From: Bacteroidaceae bacterium | Lineage (GTDB): Bacteria; Bacteroidota; Bacteroidia; Bacteroidales; Bacteroidaceae | Direction of reading: 5' to 3' | DNA length: 19,826 nucleotides | NCBI GenBank assembly: GCA_016284115.1 | Contig: JAEEOD010000130.1 | Location: forward strand, 1-19,826 | In this document: positions 7,803 through 15,207 of the stretch, piece after piece | How positions within the stretch are numbered: position 1 is the first letter of the stretch | Layout of the letters: every line of letters starts with the position of its first letter | Notes under the pieces: model-generated | What the model was told of the DNA's origin: nothing | Seen by the model: the letters and a program-made list of their open reading frames with translations, nothing else | Database searches by the model: none | Made by a program: the position numbers and the translations under genes

Positions 7803-9614
7803 TTACTTTTCTTGAACGCAATACAAGCTGTTATTTGTCCTGACCACTATCCTTCCATCAGTAAATGCAGGTGTAGCAAAGGTCTTCTCACCCGTATCAA
7901 ACTGGCTGATGAGAGTAAGTTTGCCATCATTACTGAAGACATACATCTTACCATCGGTATCAAACTGATATATTTTTCCTTCTACCAACATTGGAGATGA
8001 ATAGAACTGAGTTGCCATATCTTGCTCAGCCACTAATTCACCAGTCTGTGCACTGAAGGCGGCCAACACGCCATAGCTGGTAGCAATATACAGATAATCT
8101 TTGGTTGCAATCGGGCTGGCAACTTCAGGCAGATAGTCATTGGCTTCCCAGAGTTGGGTACCATCAGCTCCATTGATGGCAACAATCTTAGCATACTCAC
8201 TGGCTGCAAAGATAATACCATTCGCACTGCATGGACTTGCCCCTACCTCACCGCTCATGCAATCCACCTTCCAAATCTGTTCTCCATTACTCGGATTATA
8301 AGCAGTCACTGCAGGATTACCCATCACAATCAGTTGAGCTTTATTATCAACATAAGCGATGGACGGTGAACTCCATGTAGCTTTCTCTGAACGGTTTTTT
8401 GACCACACCTGATTCCCATTTGCCAAACTTAACGCAATCAGCTTTGGAGCAGAGTCATTGTCATATTGGATGATCAACAGATTGCCATAAATCAATAATG
8501 ATGACGCGAAGCCATAATGATTATCTGGAACACCTATGTTCTTAGCCCACAATCTATTCCCATCCATATCTGCACAAATAACGTCACCTGTAGCAAAAAT
8601 AGCGCATACCTGTTTGCCATTAGTTGCCACTGTAGATGCAGCCAAACCCGTATCATCATTGACTCGAGGCATTGTAGAAGGAGAGCCTGCTATACCTGTA
8701 GCAGCCAACTTCCATCGCTGTTCACCTGTAAACAAGTCATAGCAATAAAGTTCACGAGCACTTTCATCCGCTCCGCTAAAGAAGATATTTCTGCCATTGA
8801 TGACAGGAGAATTGTAGCCCTTTCTAGGGACATCTACCCTCCATGCTATATTGGTACCATCAGATGGATTCCATTTGACAGGTATTCCTCTTGCGGAAGA
8901 TAACCCATTATAACCATTTCCACGGAAACCATTATGCGTTACTTTAGGAAGTTCCACCTCTTCAGTTGAAACGGCTGATTCTATTGGTGCTGCCTGAGCA
9001 CTTGGTTCATCTACAGTAGTCGAAGATTCATCCGTAGCAGCATCAGTTCCCAACACAGCAGCATATTCATCGGCTTCAGATTCATAGGAAATCTCCTCAG
9101 AATCTACTATAGCATCAGCCACAACATCTTCATTTCCAGAAGTAAGCTTATCTTTCAAAGATATATAATAAGGTGATGAGAGGAAACCTAAGACTATAGC
9201 AGTTAAAGCCAAACCAGCAACTCCCCATGTCACATACTTACGAGCCTTAGATTTAATGAGCCAGTCATCTACCTCATCAATTTCCTTATCGGGAATATTC
9301 ATGGCATTGGCATAATAATAGCGCAGACAAACCACCAGGATACCCAACATGCCCAGCAGGATGTAGATGCCAGACTTCAAGTGGCTTTCCTGAACAAAAT
9401 ATGCCTTACGAGCCAACAAATCAAGTTGACGGATCTGTTCTTGCAGCTCAACATTCTCTGAATTAGAATCATTGAGTTCCTTCAAGGTTTCCATCACCGT
9501 TGTCTGCAACGGTGTAGTACCCCTCACTTGGAAATAGTTTGTTATCAACATCACACTTAATGCCAATGCAAATATGGCTGTGACGATAGCTATGTTCCTA
9601 AAAATATTCTTCAT
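7803..9614 (-). CDS. Three-helix membrane-anchored PQQ-like beta-propeller protein
   Basis: 603 residues. The N-terminus has three hydrophobic helices: about 7-27, 81-100 and 128-147. A Glu/Gln-rich, possibly coiled-coil loop (40-75) separates the first two. A basic segment (KSKARK, 121-126) lies before the third, which places it inside and the C-terminal domain outside. Residues about 160-222 are an acidic, Ser/Ala-rich linker. A propeller from about 228 to the end starts with FRGNGYNGLSS and GYNSPVINGRNIFF. It has blades marked by YDLFTGEQRW, LANGNQVW, SNGEQIW, ADGTQLWE and QTGELVA. The anchor suggests stable tethering to the inner membrane beside the NosR/NapH-like protein encoded just upstream. 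It could be a membrane dehydrogenase-like subunit or a scaffold; no PQQ ligands are established. The stop TAA lies two bases before the next ATG. Confidence 0.84.
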   Translation of the reverse strand: MKNIFRNIAIVTAIFALALSVMLITNYFQVRGTTPLQTTVMETLKELNDSNSENVELQEQIRQLDLLARKAYFVQESHLKSGIYILLGMLGILVVCLRYYYANAMNIPDKEIDEVDDWLIKSKARKYVTWGVAGLALTAIVLGFLSSPYYISLKDKLTSGNEDVVADAIVDSEEISYESEADEYAAVLGTDAATDESSTTVDEPSAQAAPIESAVSTEEVELPKVTHNGFRGNGYNGLSSARGIPVKWNPSDGTNIAWRVDVPRKGYNSPVINGRNIFFSGADESARELYCYDLFTGEQRWKLAATGIAGSPSTMPRVNDDTGLAASTVATNGKQVCAIFATGDVICADMDGNRLWAKNIGVPDNHYGFASSLLIYGNLLIIQYDNDSAPKLIALSLANGNQVWSKNRSEKATWSSPSIAYVDNKAQLIVMGNPAVTAYNPSNGEQIWKVDCMSGEVGASPCSANGIIFAASEYAKIVAINGADGTQLWEANDYLPEVASPIATKDYLYIATSYGVLAAFSAQTGELVAEQDMATQFYSSPMLVEGKIYQFDTDGKMYVFSNDGKLTLISQFDTGEKTFATPAFTDGRIVVRTNNSLYCVQEK

Positions 9615-9621
9615 ATTAATA

Positions 9622-10863
9622 TTAAGAATTATATTCCATATTCATTTTCCTATTCTGAGGACAATAGTCGAAACATTTACCACAGGCAATACAATTGCTA
9701 TAGACAATCTCATATTCCTTACGAGTGCGTTTCAACGAAAGATTGATAAGTTTCAAACCTATCACCAAGCCTATTAGCACCCCCGCAATCGTGCTATATA
9801 CTGTAAAATCATCCTGCACCTTTTGATAGGAGGCTGTCAATTCTTCAATAGTCCTACCCTGACTGTAGAAAGCTTCCAGTTCGGGAGTGAGTTCACCATC
9901 GGGATCTGCTTCATGAGCTATTACCATGTGATAGAGTCTTACTTCACGATGTGCTTGACTCAGATTCTCGCTGCCCAATCTCATCAATACAGCACCAGCA
10001 ACCATCAACAAAGGCAAAATTACGAAGTAACCCAAGATACGCTTTACACCTTCTGAATGACTTTCCTCTACCTTCTTATTATAGGGGGCACGGATAGAAT
10101 CCACAGGGCATGAATTGTGGCAAAGTTCGCAAGAAATACATGGTTTCTTGGTAATCTTTATTTTCCAGATCGACACTGATGAGAAAATGCTCAGCAAGGC
10201 ACCATAAGGACATAGAAATCGGCAGAAAGGGCGTCCTGTAAACACAGACATAATCAACAAGATGGCACCGAAGATGATTAAGCCCCAGTCTCCTCCCAGT
10301 CGGAATATGCCAATAAACGGGTCAAACTGACAGATAATAAATCTTGTCCTGGTCAAAGCATAAAGCAAGGCGAATACAAGATATATCCAAGGGATTATAC
10401 TCAATGCACCAGATACGGCCCTTGACAAACGGTAGTTTTTAACATTTACCAAATCCTGCAAAGCTCCAAACGGGCACACACCTGCACAGAAAACCCTACC
10501 AAACAAATAAGCCGAAACTATAGGTATGATGAAAAACAGAAACACCACTATCGGCAAACGATAGCTGTCTTCTACAAACGCATAGGCGACATTTTGGATT
10601 GAACCAATGCTACACACACATCCGCCACGGAAGAAGCCGAAGTATGCTACAGATACTATAGATGTCCAGAAAACAGGTCCACGAGTATGCTTCTTATATA
10701 ATGCCCAAGTCACAATCCCAAGCAGAAGCAGAAGCATCAAGACATCCAGCGTGTCCCACAACGCTTCGTTTGGCACAGCGTATGAGTATTCTGGATACTG
10801 ATATCCAGACTCGAAATCTGGTCGTGGGAACCTACTGACTATTGCTAACAACATTTCCTTCAT
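9622..10863 (-). CDS. NosR/NapH-like membrane polyferredoxin
   Basis: 413 residues. Predicted membrane helices are at about 36-55, 64-80, 103-123, 151-171, 193-210, 273-296 and 357-376. Family motifs are FCAGVCPFGALQD (126-137) and FCRFLCPYGALL (214-224), the paired CxxxCP signatures of NosR/NapH/CcoG proteins; GCVC lies at 81-84. Two ferredoxin sites follow: C242/245/248/252 and C391/394/397/401. NosR has an N-terminal periplasmic FMN domain; it is absent here, as in NapH. A soluble segment of about 60 residues (297-356) separates the last two helices. The protein probably moves electrons between the membrane or quinone pool, or cytoplasmic iron-sulfur proteins, and the extracytoplasmic side. 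It overlaps the polyferredoxin gene by four bases and precedes the propeller gene by seven. Confidence 0.87.
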   Translation of the reverse strand: MKEMLLAIVSRFPRPDFESGYQYPEYSYAVPNEALWDTLDVLMLLLLLGIVTWALYKKHTRGPVFWTSIVSVAYFGFFRGGCVCSIGSIQNVAYAFVEDSYRLPIVVFLFFIIPIVSAYLFGRVFCAGVCPFGALQDLVNVKNYRLSRAVSGALSIIPWIYLVFALLYALTRTRFIICQFDPFIGIFRLGGDWGLIIFGAILLIMSVFTGRPFCRFLCPYGALLSIFSSVSIWKIKITKKPCISCELCHNSCPVDSIRAPYNKKVEESHSEGVKRILGYFVILPLLMVAGAVLMRLGSENLSQAHREVRLYHMVIAHEADPDGELTPELEAFYSQGRTIEELTASYQKVQDDFTVYSTIAGVLIGLVIGLKLINLSLKRTRKEYEIVYSNCIACGKCFDYCPQNRKMNMEYNS

Positions 10864-11441
10864 GCCTTATCCTTCATTTTATATGCCTGTTCATAAGGGA
10901 CCCGACTTATAGCCCCTGAAGCACAGACAGTGGAGATTTTACATTCATTACAATTCAAGCATAAGTCTTGCTTGACCTGAAGGAATAAAGAGCCATTGCC
11001 AAAAGAGCCACAACCCTTCACACATTTGCCACAGCCATTGCAGAGGTCATAGTCTATGGTATATTCGAAATAAGGCTCCTCCACAAACTTACGCTGAATG
11101 GCACCAGTGGGGCAAATCATATTCTCAGCAGCGGTGTTCAGCTCTTTAGCATTGGTACGGTAATAACCTCCGCAAAGATCACAATATCCACATACCTTAT
11201 TGGCATGAAAACACCTTACAGCTGAAACCGGCATCACGCAATCCGTCTCACAACGTCCACATTGCGTACATTTCTCATGGTCAATCTGCCAATACAAATC
11301 GGCAGTGCCTTCACTCTTCACTTTAGTAGCGGTAGCTCCTCCCACAGCAACTATACTTCCACCTGCAAGTACTGTACCCAAGCGACGGAAAAAATCTCGA
11401 CGCTTGATTGGGCTATTGCTCAGTTGTTCATTCTTTTCCAT
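10860..11441 (-). CDS. Exported polyferredoxin with Tat-like leader (four cysteine clusters)
   Basis: 193 residues from the ATG; a TTG at 11453 would add four. The leader has KRRDFFRRLG (13-22), a good twin-arginine match, then a hydrophobic Ala/Gly/Val run to about residue 38. Four cysteine groups can each hold a [4Fe-4S] cluster: C58/61/64/68; C84/87/90 with C110; C134/137/140/144; and C161/164/167/173. This is NapG-like in size and layout. It should carry electrons one at a time, probably outside the cytoplasmic membrane if the leader works. Its stop overlaps the start of the NosR/NapH-like gene (ATGA), and NapG-NapH-type pairs are an established electron-transfer unit. No tat genes are visible here, so folding before export is inferred. 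A cytoplasmic-side membrane-anchored location is the alternative. Confidence 0.83.
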   Translation of the reverse strand: MEKNEQLSNSPIKRRDFFRRLGTVLAGGSIVAVGGATATKVKSEGTADLYWQIDHEKCTQCGRCETDCVMPVSAVRCFHANKVCGYCDLCGGYYRTNAKELNTAAENMICPTGAIQRKFVEEPYFEYTIDYDLCNGCGKCVKGCGSFGNGSLFLQVKQDLCLNCNECKISTVCASGAISRVPYEQAYKMKDKA

Positions 11442-11446
11442 GGCTA

Positions 11447-11451
11447 TCCTC
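11447..11451 (-). promoter_or_regulatory. GAGGA ribosome-binding site deciding the polyferredoxin start
   Basis: Reading on the minus strand, GAGGA lies five bases before the ATG at 11441. The alternative start is a TTG at 11453 that overlaps the previous stop codon. The good Shine-Dalgarno spacing and the leader KRRDFF, which sits near the N-terminus either way, favour the ATG. Bacteroidota use Shine-Dalgarno sequences weakly, so this is supporting evidence only. Confidence 0.45.
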
Positions 11452-12514
11452 AAATCTTAACTCCTACCCTAAGTGGGCAATCTATTCCACATAAAGCACA
11501 AGCGGTGGCAGAAGGCGACTGGGCTGAAGCTATCGCCAACTGTTCGTCATATTGATAAGTGGCAATGCCTTTTTTCCCAGCAACCACCACTTTGTCATCA
11601 TCTATAATCCTCACTTCATAAGCGTCATGTCCTCCTCCTAATGCTTTTTGGTCAAGTAAGATGCTTCTGAATTCCCCACTAGGACTATAACAACTAATGC
11701 GAGGCACACCTTTTTCTGAAGTAAGGATCTCACCCGTTGGAGAACTCGTTACATATACAGGATTACAGCAACCGCTAAACCTGCCAGCAGCCAGTCCTGC
11801 TTCACCAAATGAAGCTAAGTATTCACCATCAGAAGAATAACTTTCAACCAAATGTCTGCCAGGGTTTGAACAATAGACGGTTTCTCCTATATGTGTGATA
11901 GAGAAAGAATAACTGGGTACGACAAATCCTTTCGGGCTGTTAATGAATCTGGCAAGTGTACCATCGGCGTGGTATTGACAGATATTCTTATTTGCTGCAT
12001 CAGTCACAAACACATGATTGCCAAAGACAGTCAACGAGCAATAATCGGAATTATCACTGCAAGCCTCCCACTCTCTTACCAGAACACCATCAGCCAAATA
12101 AACCTCAATACGAGTCGGGAACAATACATATATCTCGTCATTATAAACCGAAACATCCCTTACCTCAGATCCTATGGCGAAATTATTTATCAGGTCTCCG
12201 TCAGCAGTATATATATTTAAATTATTGGGAGTTACGACAATCAGATATTCTCCCATCACCTCAAACGCCTCAATCTCGTCATCTGCTTTAAAGGATGATA
12301 ATTTACGGTAAGATGACTTGAAATCACTTCGATTATCATTATCCGCTGTACTCAGACCGCCTGTATGATAAAAAACATCATCTGGCTTTGAAAACATCTT
12401 CCACAAAAGGCTGCCAGTTCCACCTGCTATTACAGTTCCAGCTACAACCGAACCGCAAAACTGCAAAAACCCCTTACGTGATAATTTTTTCTTGTCTTCT
12501 TGATTAGATTCCAT
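11450..12514 (-). CDS. NHL-type propeller with Tat-like leader, GCCNP motif and cysteine tail
   Basis: 354 residues. The N-terminus (KKLSRKGFLQFCG, then a hydrophobic run at 19-40) resembles a twin-arginine leader in which the second Arg is Lys. The body has NHL/six-bladed propeller repeats, such as IYTADGDLINNF, VYLADGVLVREW, QYHADGTLARF and SYSSDGEYLASFG. Two cysteine features stand out: SGCCNP (C249, C250), followed by a TSEKGVPRISCYSPSGEF stretch, and the extreme C-terminus with C339, C342 and C346 (CALCGIDCP), which looks like part of an Fe-S or metal site. From memory, propellers with a CCNP motif beside polyferredoxins occur in other anaerobe or planctomycete genomes; that is not checked. 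The next two genes encode polyferredoxins, so a redox role is likely. Stop TGA at 11450; the next ATG is 8 bases on. Confidence 0.75.
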   Translation of the reverse strand: MESNQEDKKKLSRKGFLQFCGSVVAGTVIAGGTGSLLWKMFSKPDDVFYHTGGLSTADNDNRSDFKSSYRKLSSFKADDEIEAFEVMGEYLIVVTPNNLNIYTADGDLINNFAIGSEVRDVSVYNDEIYVLFPTRIEVYLADGVLVREWEACSDNSDYCSLTVFGNHVFVTDAANKNICQYHADGTLARFINSPKGFVVPSYSFSITHIGETVYCSNPGRHLVESYSSDGEYLASFGEAGLAAGRFSGCCNPVYVTSSPTGEILTSEKGVPRISCYSPSGEFRSILLDQKALGGGHDAYEVRIIDDDKVVVAGKKGIATYQYDEQLAIASAQSPSATACALCGIDCPLRVGVKI

Positions 12515-12532
12515 AATATATCTATTTCTCGT

Positions 12533-13966
12533 TTATACAACCTTTATACACTTCACATGGTGAGCATCACGTACAATCAACATACCATCAGCGTATGCCA
12601 TGGGTCCCCATGCATCAATACCATCTTCCATAACCACCTGTCTCTTTATCAGTTTCATGCTCCGCTGTTCAATTTCATAAACAAAGAGTTCTCCCCCCTC
12701 GTTAAACGCAAAGAGATACTGGTTTATCACAATAAAAGGTCCCAAACCAAATTTCTCATCGGCTGCAGAACGCCACACTGGACTATGTAAATCCGTTGGC
12801 GCATACATCACCAGTTTTTCTCTATTGCCTCCTGCGTCCTTTGGCAAAATAGAAATAATCATGCCATTATACAATATAGGTGTCTGCTGCTCCGCAGACA
12901 AACCCTTGTCACTTTTGTATTGTTCTAAGACGGTAGCTATCCACTTATTTCCCGAACGGTCCACTTGAAGCAATGCCCCTCCTGTTCCGTAGCCTGCCAC
13001 TAAAAAGATCTTGTTAGATGACAGACGTAATGGAGATGGAGCTACGACTGAAGGCTGCCATTTATTAGCACTCCACAACAAAGCACCTCTATCGACATCC
13101 TCTGCTGAGACGCCACATACGCCACCTACACCCACATAAACATAAGTCTGCTTACCTCCCAGTTCCATTGGCATCACTGAAGAATGGCTCATCTTATACT
13201 TTACTGCATTAGGAGTAGTCCAGCGAATCTCGCCATTCTTCACATCAACACCAGCCAACAAGACTTCTTCACCTGCAGGAGCTACAACTAACATTCCATT
13301 ATCAACCAGTGGGCATTGACCTGTGTACCAGAAAGGGACTTCCGTAGCGAACTCTTTCTTCATATCAAGAGTCCACTTCATGTCTCCAGTATCTGGATCA
13401 CAACACATCACGTGTCCTTCTGGCCCAATTGTAATCACATATCCATCACCAACAGCCGGAATTGTCCTTGAGAATCCATGGTTACGTTTGATGCGCAATC
13501 GATACCAGCGTCTCCAGAGTTCCTTCCCAGTTTCTAACGAGAAGCATCTCAGCATATCGGACATCAGGGTTTCATCATAATCCATCACATAAACCTTGCC
13601 TTTGAAAATAACTGGGGCAGCATGGCCTTCACCTGTCTCAAAGGACCACATTTCCTGGAAATCCTGAGAAACATTAATATGATCTGAGGTCTTGATGATA
13701 TTGTCACGATTGGCACCTCTGAAACCTATCCATTGGCCTTTCAGATTACTAACCGCATCTCCTGTGTTTTCATCATACTTCATAAAAAACTCACCTACAA
13801 CTACATCATCTGCCTTTCGGGCACTACCTTCAGGACGGTTGTCCGCTCCTGGTGCCTGAAGACTGAAATTCCCAGCAGGGGTATAGACATGCCAGCCAAT
13901 CAATACAATCGTATAAATGACCGTCACCCCAGCGGTAATCAATGTAAGTCTTCTCTTACTATCCAT
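12533..13966 (-). CDS. Membrane-anchored PQQ-like beta-propeller protein
   Basis: 477 residues. A single N-terminal hydrophobic segment (about 8-27, after MDSKRR) has no obvious cleavage site and looks like a signal anchor placing the rest in the periplasm. A propeller follows from about residue 78 (WIGFRGANRDN), with blades marked by LETGKELWRRW, PDTGDMKWTL, VKNGEIRWTT and similar motifs. A vicinal cysteine pair (C188-C189) lies in one blade. Length and layout resemble the preceding gene, but the opening and anchor differ, so this looks like an older paralogue rather than a recent tandem copy. The ATG lies 13 bases after the previous stop. Function is unassigned; the operon context suggests an extracytoplasmic partner of the electron-transfer proteins downstream. 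PQQ use is not demonstrated. Confidence 0.82.
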   Translation of the reverse strand: MDSKRRLTLITAGVTVIYTIVLIGWHVYTPAGNFSLQAPGADNRPEGSARKADDVVVGEFFMKYDENTGDAVSNLKGQWIGFRGANRDNIIKTSDHINVSQDFQEMWSFETGEGHAAPVIFKGKVYVMDYDETLMSDMLRCFSLETGKELWRRWYRLRIKRNHGFSRTIPAVGDGYVITIGPEGHVMCCDPDTGDMKWTLDMKKEFATEVPFWYTGQCPLVDNGMLVVAPAGEEVLLAGVDVKNGEIRWTTPNAVKYKMSHSSVMPMELGGKQTYVYVGVGGVCGVSAEDVDRGALLWSANKWQPSVVAPSPLRLSSNKIFLVAGYGTGGALLQVDRSGNKWIATVLEQYKSDKGLSAEQQTPILYNGMIISILPKDAGGNREKLVMYAPTDLHSPVWRSAADEKFGLGPFIVINQYLFAFNEGGELFVYEIEQRSMKLIKRQVVMEDGIDAWGPMAYADGMLIVRDAHHVKCIKVV

Positions 13967-13979
13967 TCTCCGTATCCGT

Positions 13980-15191
13980 TTATTTTACTTGATAGGCCAT
14001 CAGGCTTTCTCCATGACGTACATACATTACACCATTGTAGATGACAGGATGCGCCCAATGCTGTTCCTCGCCCATGGTAACCTTCTCTCTACTCACAATA
14101 TCCAGTTTAGTTTCATCTGGGTTAACGAGTAACAACTCACCAGTACTTGTATAGAGATACAACATACCGTCTGCTAATACTGGGACTGCTTGCGCTATAC
14201 GCCCAACCCACAGCTGATTACCAGTGTTCCAATCCAGACAAGCAAACTGATGCCGGCTCTCATTATATCCATAAACCTGATTGTTCAATTTCACAATGCC
14301 AGAATATCCGTTCTCTATACTTTTGTTTTCCCAAACCTTAGATACACTCTTACCGCTGTTATCCAGTTTCAGCATCAGCGAACCTGTGTTGTTTCCACTC
14401 GTACACATAATCATTCCGTCACTGTATAAAGGAGAGTTAGCATGAGTGTCCCAACGGTCTGCATAAGGGTATGACCAAAGCAATGTCCCATTCGTAGGAT
14501 TGATGCCCAACACACTCTTAGCAGTCATGGTAATGATCTGAGGGATATTTACATCATCCACAAAAATAGGAGAACAATAAGCAGCTATATCACCGTTTGC
14601 CGGCGTACTCCAAATCAGTTCACCTGTCAGCTTATTCAGAGCCACGATATTATGCTGTTTACCTCCAACAGTAGCAATCACCTTGTTACCTATTATCAGA
14701 GGAACCTCATTCATGGCGAAGTTGATCATCTTACCCCCAAGTTCGTTCACCAAATCTTTCTTCCACAACAACTCTAAAGTTCCTTCAATTAGACAATAAA
14801 GAACGCCAAAACCACTTTCAATGAAAACCAGGCCCTCATCTACAGTCACAGCGCCTCTTGCACCGCTATAGTTGCCTTTCCATTCTTTGCCATAGTTCAC
14901 CTGTCTCAACAGATTTCCATTCAGGTCGAACACATGCAGCCATCCCTGTTGTCCATCTCTCATGCCATTGACGTATATTTTATCATTAGCTATAGACACA
15001 GAAGAATAACCTTCACCTAACTGGTCGTAATGCCAAAGCATCTTCAGTCCGCCATCAGGCCACTTCTTCATTAATCCAGTTTCATGATAAACGCCATCAC
15101 GTTTTTCCCCTCGCCACTGAATGTTTTTTTGAGCCAAAGCCGAAGAACACACAAGTGCCAATGCAGCCATTATTAGTCCTAAAGTTTTCAT
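13980..15191 (-). CDS. Secreted PQQ-like (BamB-type) beta-propeller protein
   Basis: 403 residues with a clear Sec signal peptide (about 1-20, cleavage after SSALA). The mature protein begins with the WRGEKRDGVYHETG motif common at the start of PQQ-like propellers. Repeated blade signatures follow, each with a hydrophobic strand, D/N-x-x-TG and a Trp, for example LNKLTGELIW, INPTNGTLLWS, LDWNTGNQLW and STGELLLVNP. It is therefore probably a periplasmic or surface seven- or eight-bladed propeller. Such proteins act as scaffolds (BamB) or as quinoprotein dehydrogenases. I see no C-terminal cytochrome and cannot establish PQQ ligands, so the family name does not prove PQQ binding. It starts 16 bases after the terpene cyclase. 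The enzyme/scaffold distinction is open. Confidence 0.85.
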   Translation of the reverse strand: MKTLGLIMAALALVCSSALAQKNIQWRGEKRDGVYHETGLMKKWPDGGLKMLWHYDQLGEGYSSVSIANDKIYVNGMRDGQQGWLHVFDLNGNLLRQVNYGKEWKGNYSGARGAVTVDEGLVFIESGFGVLYCLIEGTLELLWKKDLVNELGGKMINFAMNEVPLIIGNKVIATVGGKQHNIVALNKLTGELIWSTPANGDIAAYCSPIFVDDVNIPQIITMTAKSVLGINPTNGTLLWSYPYADRWDTHANSPLYSDGMIMCTSGNNTGSLMLKLDNSGKSVSKVWENKSIENGYSGIVKLNNQVYGYNESRHQFACLDWNTGNQLWVGRIAQAVPVLADGMLYLYTSTGELLLVNPDETKLDIVSREKVTMGEEQHWAHPVIYNGVMYVRHGESLMAYQVK

Positions 15192-15207
15192 ACCACTTAT
15201 TATCTTT

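Noticed and set aside
7801..7821. TTG start at 7821 for the NuoE-NuoF fusion
   Set aside because: It would overlap the preceding gene by 19 bases and add seven basic residues with no family support. The ATG at 7800 lies two bases after the previous stop.
11442..11453. TTG start at 11453 for the polyferredoxin, overlapping the previous stop
   Set aside because: The ATG at 11441 has a GAGGA site at good spacing; both starts keep the Tat-like leader.
13390..13420. Vicinal cysteine pair C188-C189 in the 477-residue propeller, like the disulfide ring of quinoprotein alcohol dehydrogenases
   Set aside because: The pair sits in an ordinary blade signature (CCDPDTG replaces the usual ALD.TG), not in the dehydrogenase active-site context, so it does not prove PQQ binding.
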